Source: Bimuria novae-zelandiae CBS 107.79 (taxonomy: Eukaryota > Ascomycota > Dothideomycetes > Pleosporales > Didymosphaeriaceae). Taken from it: a stretch of DNA of 64,000 nt. Shown piece after piece: positions 56,458 through 64,000 of this stretch. The stretch is from positions 174,048-238,047 of the forward strand of contig ML976667.1 of NCBI GenBank assembly GCA_010015655.1. Reading direction: 5' to 3'. Both the position numbers and the translations under genes were made by a program. A model generated the notes under the pieces. The model was not told the DNA's origin and did no database searches. It saw only the letters and a program-made list of their open reading frames with translations. Position 1 is the first letter of the stretch; each line of letters begins with the position of its first letter.

Positions 56458-59400
56458 TACAAGCTTTCTGCGGCGATAATCCTCTCCGTGCCTTTCGATG
56501 GCGCTCGTACCTGCTGCGCTAACGACGCATCGGCCGAAGCCACCTCGCTTAATCCTCCGTTATACTGTGCGATACTCTAGTGTACCATGTACATGACGCC
56601 AGCTTCCGTTTCGTGAGTTCTCCGCTGCTTCCTCGGATTTTCTTTTCTTTTCTCATGGTACATGATTGTTTTTCATGCATTTACGCATTTCACGCATGTT
56701 CGCATTCCATTCACGTCACTCTTCTCCCAGCGTCTGGATTTCTTTCTCCGCATCTGAGAGAGGCTTGGAAAGTGTGGGGAATGGGAGCAGGTTTTCGACC
56801 TTGGTTGATTTCAGCGACCCTGGAACCCGGCACAAGATGTGTTTCCTTTTCTCGTCTCCGATTTGTCGCTTTCCTGTTCAGGCACTGTGCATTAGATGGA
56901 CGACACGGCAAAAGGCTTGGGCATTGGGTTCTCATGGATGCGCTGTACAATGACACGGAAAATGGCTAGGGTTTGGGCGGACATCTGACTTTGGGCTTCT
57001 GCTTGCTTCTCCTGTTGATGGCACTAATGAACGAGATGGCCGGTGCTGGCGTCGGTCGGTGCTTTGTTTGGAACCTAATGACATGAGATGCGGTGTTCGC
57101 TGGGCATCGATACTCTGGGGAAAAAGGAGCGTGCCCAGACTATTGTCTTCGGTGGAGATGGGGACACAGTCAGGGAAGCAGACAAGAGAGGGAGAATCGG
57201 GCGATTGTGGGCCACGATGGGCTGCGATGACGAGGGTAGTCAAAGCCCAGAAAAAGTCGGGCTGCGTTTGTAGTTGGGCAGCAACACTAGCTCACTGTAT
57301 TAGCTTACTCATAGACTCTCAATTCCTCCGTAGTATTGCAAAGATTTACAGGAATTATCCAAGTTTGAAAAACGTCCCAAATCACTTGTCGTTGGCATGT
57401 TGACTTGGCGTGGATGCTACTTCCTTGTGCGACGTGGAGTGCTCGTGCCATGCGCAGCTGCCAGGGTCGTCGCCCGCCTCATTTACGACCACATCTCACA
57501 TGCATTTTCGGAAAGCCTCACGTATTGATAATGCCACCACGATCTCACATGCCGCCACCATGTCGCCGCGCGATCTCGTTCCTCGGGCTCGGATCGAGGC
57601 GTCGAATGGCGGCTGCAGAAGCCCGCGGTTGACGTGTATCACACTCCACATCCCTCGTTGGAATCCTTGCTCTGCAGGCGCCCATTCGGGCAAAAAGAAA
57701 TCCAGGAACCACTGCGTCGGGAACAGGATCGACGCACGCTATGCTCGCTTTCCATTCCATCACATCTCGTCACTTCGCAGCAGCTCGCAGGAGCACACGC
57801 AACCTGACGCGATGTCGATCATACACAATCGTGCTTTTATGCACAGAAGAACGGAAACAACAATGCGAGGCTCTCCTCGCGATGCGGAGTGATTACTATT
57901 GCTGTAATGAGTAACGCACATCTCACTCGCCGCGCGGCCACCAGGGGAAGGAGAGCAAGTTTCCCTTCCCCGGCGCACACCACCCTGGTGGACGGGCTTA
58001 GCGCCCCAGTGCACATGAGCATCGACATACACACGGCGTCTTGACGCGTCCGGAGGCAGTCGGAACTCGGCCAATGGACGGAGATCCTGCGTGTGGGAGA
58101 CGAAGTCCACAGCCGGTCGTCTCCGTCGCTGTGGGAGCAGGCATCGGGGGTTTTGCGACATGACAGCGCTGACGAACTACGCCTCACAGATGCAGTATAC
58201 TCGAATGGCGCGATCACCAGAAGGAAATGAGGCTCGGAAACATGCCGAGCTGTGGCGGAGAGATCCGGTGTTCGAATCTGAGGTAGAGATGCCACCCCTG
58301 CGTTTGGCGTATTATTGAAAGATTCTAAGAGATGATGGGCGGGGATGTGGCGGAGTCGGAAGGCGAGCGAATCCTCCGCCAGGTCCCGCCAGCCTTTCCC
58401 CCGTGCAAGGGGAATATATGTACAAGGGAGCAAAATGTATTGATGTTCCCAGGAGGGAAGGTTCCCTGGTCCCCTGCATTGGCGTCTGCCAAGTGCAGGA
58501 GCTATTGTGGGTCTCAACCCCGCGCGAGGGACCTGCGAACAATATCGACTTCCTTCGCAACACCACATCAGCTGTCTGATTCGCTTTGCACGAAATTGCA
58601 CCAATACATCAGCTTCGTCGCTTTAGCCTCGCCGGGAAAGAGATGCCGTCATCGGGCGAGCTTACGTAATCTATGCTCTTTGGCATTGAAACCTCGCCAG
58701 AGAGGACTTACGCGTCGTGCGAAGACTCTGGTCTGCCTCAGTTAGAATGACTTCGACGCACAACGCTTTACCAGAATGCGCCTTGACCCCGCAGGAACTT
58801 TGACTGTCAGCTTGGCAAACAATTGCCGATGCAAGTCTCGTTCCATGGCAATCGCGCGCATCGGACCGAAGGTTGCCGAACTCATCCATTCGCACCACCT
58901 GACTAAGACGTTGGATACACGGTACTTCCCACCTTCCCCACTTGGGACGCACCCGTAGCACGGTCATTTCGAGCGTGGCAGCCACCTCGTCAAGGCACGA
59001 AACTAATCATTCCAAGATTCACACAGTGAACTACACCTGTTGCACGAGGTTGCTATGACTGAAACAGCGCGCTCCATATTGCTGACAGGCTTACAAGGTC
59101 ACAGCCTAGGTGTCACATCGTTGACAGCGGCACGTTCGGACACGAGGTGGAAGTTGCGGATGAGGTAGGTGTGGCGCACGCAAGCTTGAAACACGACCCT
59201 ACTTGAAGAGCATTTACGCAAGCCCATATTCCTTTTGCTGATCCACCAACACCTATTCTTAGGACGCCTTGATGTGCCGCGATTACCCATGATCAGCCTC
59301 GTGGCAGCCTTGCCGTCCCGCTGATGCGTCATTGACTTCTGCTCCCGGCTGGCCTCGGATCGCCGTCGTATTCACGACACGGATGAATTATCACCCTGAG

Positions 59401-61917
59401 CACATGGCTACAGCAAGCCACCACTATGAGCTCTCTTTTCTTTCCTTTTCCCATCGAGCATGCTCGTTTCAGAACATTGATCTCTTCCTGGGGCATACGT
59501 CGGGTTCCATCGCATTCGCCGCGTGAGGCTGAGCAACATACGGGCCGCTGAAACAACATCCACGTCCTCTCCAAAACAACCCTCGGCAACGTCGTCCCAG
59601 TTGCCTTTTCACGTGGCCCCATGACACGGTTCCGTAACCTTCCGTCAAACTCTAAATTTATAAACTTTTGCAAATAGAACGCTGACCTTCCTATACTGCA
59701 CGTCTCCCGTCTCGTCGGCGCACGTGTCATGCGGCGCGGCGCTCGGTGTTCTCCCGTACGGGATCTGTGGCGATGGGCGAGATGAGTAAGAACGGACCGT
59801 GCCGTGCGGAATGTCACTGCCTCGTGGGGTGGTGGAAGGCGAACCCTGGTCTTCTACACTCTCGGCTGTTGTCGATCAGAGAGAGGGTGCCGCAAGAGTG
59901 CAGGTGCATATTACGGCATTTCATGCAGAGAGGTGCTTAGGTAAGGATTCACGAGGGGCGCGGTGCTTGGCGGTCGTACAGGAATGCCACAGGTGTTGTT
60001 TTTGCCTGGTGAAGCTCAGCTCGGAGCTTTCGTTGCTAGCTACCAACCGCCCAGGGTGAGGAGCGACACAACACAACGAACTTGCTTTCCTTGGTGGCGG
60101 CGAAATGTATATTGCCGACGCTATGTTTCTGGCTCTTTCAGTGGCGCAAGAAGTTCCGATCGAGGGTGTACTAATAATGTGTTTTTGGGAATTACTCATC
60201 ATCAACTCGGCTGCCTACGGAGCAAGATGCAATCTTCTCCCAACGCGAGTGCTTCTAATCAATCTTCGCAGCCTTTCATCAAATAACGGATAAAGCGAAC
60301 ACAATTCTGGGCCTGCGCGTAACAAGTCTAGGGACAATCTGTTCGGTTCCTGGCGCTTTGCGCTCGGGTCTTGCAGAAGGAGCAAGCTTGCGGGTTTTAG
60401 CAGAGCTGCGATGCTGAAAAGAATATCATTTCATGCCAGAAAGGAGGGTAGACAAGTAGCCCGAGAAACGCTGTAGAGTTGGTTGAAGTGTTCGTCTGGA
60501 GTGTGTCACTTGTGCAACCGCAACTTGCTCGCTGAGCCGGGCTGAATGTAATGTCGAATGGATAACGAGAGCTCATCGTAACCAAGATATCGTTTCAGGC
60601 GGAAAGGCAATTTGGTGCGCTCGGTCGTTCAAGCCCAGTCGGCAGATTCAGATTCGGAAACCCAGCGAGCTTTATTCAAAGCTACACTCTGGAAAATGAG
60701 GTATGTTCTGGGGGTGAGCGAGTTGCTCGTAGACGCGCGCGAATGTACGAGTTGGATAGTTTCAGTGAGTTGTGATACCCCAGTTCAGAATCCAATGTTG
60801 GTCAGTGTACTGGTGACCCTCCCAGTCCTCCCTCATCGTCACCAAAAACCTACCCAACCACCCCTCAAATCGCAGCACAACAATCTCAACAGTAGATTCC
60901 ACAGCAGGGTAAAGCAGCTCCGCAAGCATGCCAAACCCAACTTCTCCTCTTCATGTGCTCAAAAAAAAAACACTCAATCCTCTCTGCTTGATCTCAAACC
61001 GTTCAATCATGGGGTTCCATCAACGTTCATCACAAACGCACAAACATCCACTAACACATTATAAAAATGTCTGACCATGTTCCTACTGCACATCGTGCCT
61101 ATACCCATCACTCACCATGCACGCCAAACCCCCACGCTTACTTCTTCTGTAGCGTCGAAAAAAGAGTGTTGAGGCAATCGTTGTTTTGATTGAGAAGCTA
61201 TTCTATGGAGCTATATACTGTGGATCACGTGCACGTGATCCACGTGCACGGGCCGCACGTACGCGGGTGGCCCAAGCTTCTATACTGAACCGTCACATCT
61301 TCGCATCCCAGCGCCCCTCTGGAACGCGCACCCCTCCCACCGCTGCCCACTCTTCATCAGTTTCCCAGCGCACATATGTAACGCTTACACCCCACCATCT
61401 CCGCCTCTGTCTCCGTCTCCAGATAAGCGGCGTCGTCCGGGCAAGCCCCAAGACTGCGGGTTCAAGCCCGGTCGCGGCGCTTTCGTGTACGGTGCGGGCA
61501 ATAGGAGTACGGTGCGGTGGAAACCGCCGTGTTTGAGGGCCACGTGTAGGGACTGCTTGATTTGGTATGGGTGGCTTGAGACTTTGGGAGGGGAAGGATA
61601 GTGAGGAGAGCTGGGGCTAATTTGGATGTGGGAGTATGGGAAGGGTAGTCGTTGGAATGGTGAGGGTTATGATATGGATGGGTGTGGAGGAGACGGCATC
61701 GCGTTATCCGGGCAATACGTACTTCCGCAACAGAGCTAATATGGAACGGCGTCTAGGCAACATGCCGTACACAAGAAACCCTTCTCCTAGCTACTTTCCC
61801 CCAGATAGAATACTTATCCTCTCTACCGCTAGCTCTACAGCTCTGCAATCCCTTGCTGTATTGATTGTCCAACCATGGATCTCGTTCCAAAACGCTTTAC
61901 CCAAACCTTGCCTTCTT
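56458..61917. other. Longest intergenic stretch, no supported gene
   Basis: About 5.5 kb. The longest open frames (57837-58604 minus, 255 codons; 59329-59817 minus, 162 codons) have no motif, are rich in Arg, Ser and Cys as antisense frames often are, and have no splice-linked neighbours. I found no tRNA with both internal promoter boxes. The only striking structure is the palindrome at 61222-61246. Base composition is normal, so this is not a RIP-affected repeat. Confidence 0.45.
61222..61246. promoter_or_regulatory. Perfect palindrome with three CACGTG boxes
   Basis: Bases 61222-61241 form a perfect 20-bp palindrome containing two CACGTG motifs (61226-61231, 61232-61237). A third follows at 61241-61246. 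CACGTG is the E-box bound by basic helix-loop-helix factors in fungi. It lies 670 bp beyond the MATE stop codon, so it is not in an obvious promoter of a known gene. Confidence 0.5.
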
Positions 61918-63864
61918 TCACTGGGGCTCACCTTCTCTTCCCCTCGCCTCCTCCACCGCCTTCTCCCACCTCCAAACCCTACAATACACCCCCTCCACCA
62001 TCCAAATCAAGCAACTCCCCAGCAAACACCCCGTCCACATACCCTTCAAATCCAACTTCGGCGGCCCGAAGCACAGCGCCAACGCCGTCGGAATCGCGAC
62101 GAGATAATACACACCTAGGTTAACGTACCCACCGATATCCTGGCGGCCGAGGCCGCGCAGGACGGCATTTGCCAGCGCGGTGCCGGCGTCAGAGAGCTGG
62201 AAGAGCGCGAGGATGGGCATCACCGAGGCGACGATGCGGATTACCTCGGGATCGGAGGTGAAGGCGCGGGGCAGGATGTGGCGCGTGAGGGTGAGAAAGG
62301 TGGCGTCGAGGAGGCCGATGGAGAGGAAGATGAGAATGTAAGTGCGGGTTGCGATGCGGGCGGCTGGGAGGGCACCGGCTGCGGTCGCGTTAGACGAGGT
62401 ACTTTGAAAGTGGGAGATAATGGGGGATTGCTCACCTCCGATGAGGTTGCCCAGGCGCGTGGACACTGCGACACTGGTGCTGAAGGGGATGTGGTAGATC
62501 ATGACGGCGGTGGTCATGATGACGCTTTGGGCGGCGAGATGCGCGGTCGAGAGGTAAGACGAAGAGAACGCTGTGCCTTGTTAGCAGGGCTTCGGTATTT
62601 CCCTTCTACCACGAGGCGATTGGCTTTGGTCTAGATATTGGAGGTCACACCAAATCACTCTTGATGATGCTCGTTACTAGACCTTTTCCTCGTAGTGCTG
62701 TTCTGGGTTGGGCGACTCACTAAGAATATCAAACGCAAGCCATTCTGCTTCCACCATCACAATGCCAGGCACACTAAGCTTGCACATTGGGCCCCAATTT
62801 GTGAAGGCTGCGCGCGTGAAGCCGCCCCAGCATTCGAGGCTCGATGGGACGATAAAGTATACATAGATCCAGAGGAAAAGAGGTAGCAGTGTGTTCGATA
62901 TGACAGTGGACAGTGCCGCGCCGGTGAGATCCCAGTCCAGCACGAAGACGAAGAGGTAGTTGAGCAGAATGTTTATGGGCGTAGTAAGGATGAGCACGAA
63001 CAGCGATGCGTTGAAAAGACCTTGTGCTTGCGTAAATCTGTGAAAGTGTCAGTGTGTACAGAATTCGGTGCTCACCTGACTGCGCCTTGCAATAGGCCCA
63101 GCAGGGTCCGTCTCGGAATACACCGCAGAAAGGCCAGAAGTGTCGGTGACGGCCACCCCTTATGAATCACATACCTCTTCCCCGCCTCAAAAATCGCGTA
63201 CCCCGGCGCGCCCGCCAACAATATCCTCAAGTACCTCCCCGCCATATACGCCAACTCTTTCTCCGGCACCAGCGCCGCCAGGATCCATCCAGAGCACAAC
63301 CAAACCGCACCAATAGGCACAGTAAGGAGCAACATAAAAACCACCATGCGCTGCATATGCAGCCCAACCTGTTCTTTCCTCCCACCCCCATACGCCTGCG
63401 CACACAGCGTATCCAAGCTCGTAGCAAGGCCCTCATACACCGCTAACCCCGTAATATTCGCCGTCATCGTAGCCAGCGACACCGCACCCAACTCATCCGT
63501 GCCAATATGCCCGACCACGAAGATGGTGACGAGGCTGAAGCTGTACTGCAAGACGTATGTGATACATAGCGGCACCGAATACTTTTCCCCAGAAAAATTA
63601 GCATATAAACAACCCCCACCAACAATGTAAAAGAATATAGAGGTTGAATATATGGGACAAACTCACCCTAATGAGAAGCCTCGTCTCTTTCCCTACGCTG
63701 GTTGTGAGCTCGTGGCGATCGTGTTGCAACAGCGCCTCTTCCTCCCCCGTATCACTCGCGACAATCGTGCCATAGCTGTTATTCCTCTTCACGCCATCGT
63801 CAAGCAGAGGACGGACGAGCGCGCTGCTAGCCGAGAAGCGGCGCGGGCCCTCGTGCGCTTCCAT
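61918..63864 (-). CDS. MATE-family multidrug/toxin extrusion transporter
   Basis: Five exons in consistent phase: complement(63667-63864), (63175-63581), (62721-63037), (62436-62570) and (61918-62378), about 505 residues. The N-terminal 66 residues are cytosolic, ending LTTSVGKETRLLIR. Two MatE domains (PF01554) follow with about 12 membrane helices. The first contains FVVGHIGTDELGAVSLATMT and SLDTLCAQAYGGGRKEQVGL, the family signature. Splicing restores YAIFEAGKRFTQAQGLFNAS. The second holds SSYLSTAHLAAQSVIMTTAV, FSTSVAVSTRLGNLIGAGLP and NAVLRGLGRQDIGGYVNLGV. MATE proteins export cationic drugs and metabolites by proton or sodium antiport; the yeast relative is Erc1. The 57-nt fourth intron is a multiple of three without a stop, so its retention would insert 19 residues into a loop. 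The substrate is unknown. The gene is intact. Confidence 0.92.
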
Positions 63865-64000
63865 GCAATCGCACTCCCAATCACTGTTGCAAACTCAGTA
63901 CACCAGCCTTCCCCGCTCTGAAGAGTCTTATGTGGGGTAACGCAACGCACCCAGACTTTTGATCTGGCAGGGACGCTTCGGAGAAGGAGTCTAAAAGCGT
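63865..64000. other. Upstream region of the MATE gene, cut by the window
   Basis: The 136 bp 5' of the MATE start codon. No other gene visible. A short hairpin (63968-63984) resembles an anticodon arm but lacks the rest of a tRNA. Confidence 0.4.

Noticed and set aside
57837..58604. 255-codon open frame on the minus strand
   Set aside because: No motif, biased towards Arg, Ser and Cys, no splice-linked neighbours; most likely chance in GC-balanced DNA.
61420..61485. GGTTCAAGCCC next to a GC-rich end, resembling a tRNA 3' half
   Set aside because: The T stem does not pair beyond two bases and no 5' acceptor strand is found within 110 bases.
63930..64000. Anticodon-arm-like hairpin with TTT in the loop
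   Set aside because: No T arm follows and the acceptor strands do not pair; a tRNA cut by the window end is possible but unsupported.

Overview
The window is nuclear DNA of a filamentous ascomycete (Pezizomycotina). Most genes are split by short introns (about 45-170 nt) with GTRNGT-like donors, CTRAY branch sites and YAG/AAG acceptors. The repeats are TA-rich and full of stop codons in the way repeat-induced point mutation (RIP) leaves them, with TGG turned into TAG inside recognisable transposase codons. The class cannot be fixed from sequence alone; Dothideomycetes is a reasonable guess.

Layout. 1-3832 is a RIP-damaged transposon block: the 3' part of one pogo/Fot1-type element, then a second, complete pogo-like element with 30-bp terminal inverted repeats and a TA duplication. 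4329-5398 holds a decayed fungal transcription-factor C-terminus. 5750-8650 carries a secreted alkaline phosphatase convergent with a secreted GDSL esterase. 8651-16188 is gene-poor but hides a five-exon LaeA-like methyltransferase (minus strand, 10955-12226) plus coding-like debris. 16189-23570 is a housekeeping block: peroxisomal multifunctional beta-oxidation enzyme FOX2 (ending in SKL), origin recognition subunit ORC4, and a divergently transcribed MFS monocarboxylate-type transporter. A small secreted protein lies at 25054-25532.

27232-33026 is a second transposon block. A 3.9-kb RIP-flattened, AT-rich element bounded by inverted repeats contains LTR-like direct repeats. It abuts a Tc1/mariner-type element with 33-bp TIRs and a broken transposase. 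Only 269 bp further on begins the most notable gene of the window: a seven-exon, about 1661-residue NOD-like receptor (NLR-type STAND protein) at 33296-38745, with an N-terminal helical domain, NACHT ATPase, acidic linker, about 13 ankyrin repeats and a C-terminal SPRY domain.

After it come an NmrA-like reductase pseudogene (one frameshift, one stop), an intact PrpF-family isomerase, a GAL80-like oxidoreductase, class II cAMP phosphodiesterase PDE1, translation factor eEF1-gamma divergent from mitochondrial ribosomal protein S9, a glutamine-rich fungal protein of unknown function, and a five-exon MATE transporter at the right edge. The stretches 51198-55171 and 56458-61917 show no gene I can support. 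The housekeeping genes do not form a pathway together. The functional theme is a chromosome segment in which conserved genes alternate with RIP-mutated transposon islands, with accessory genes (NLR, methyltransferase, secreted protein, pseudogenes) near those islands.
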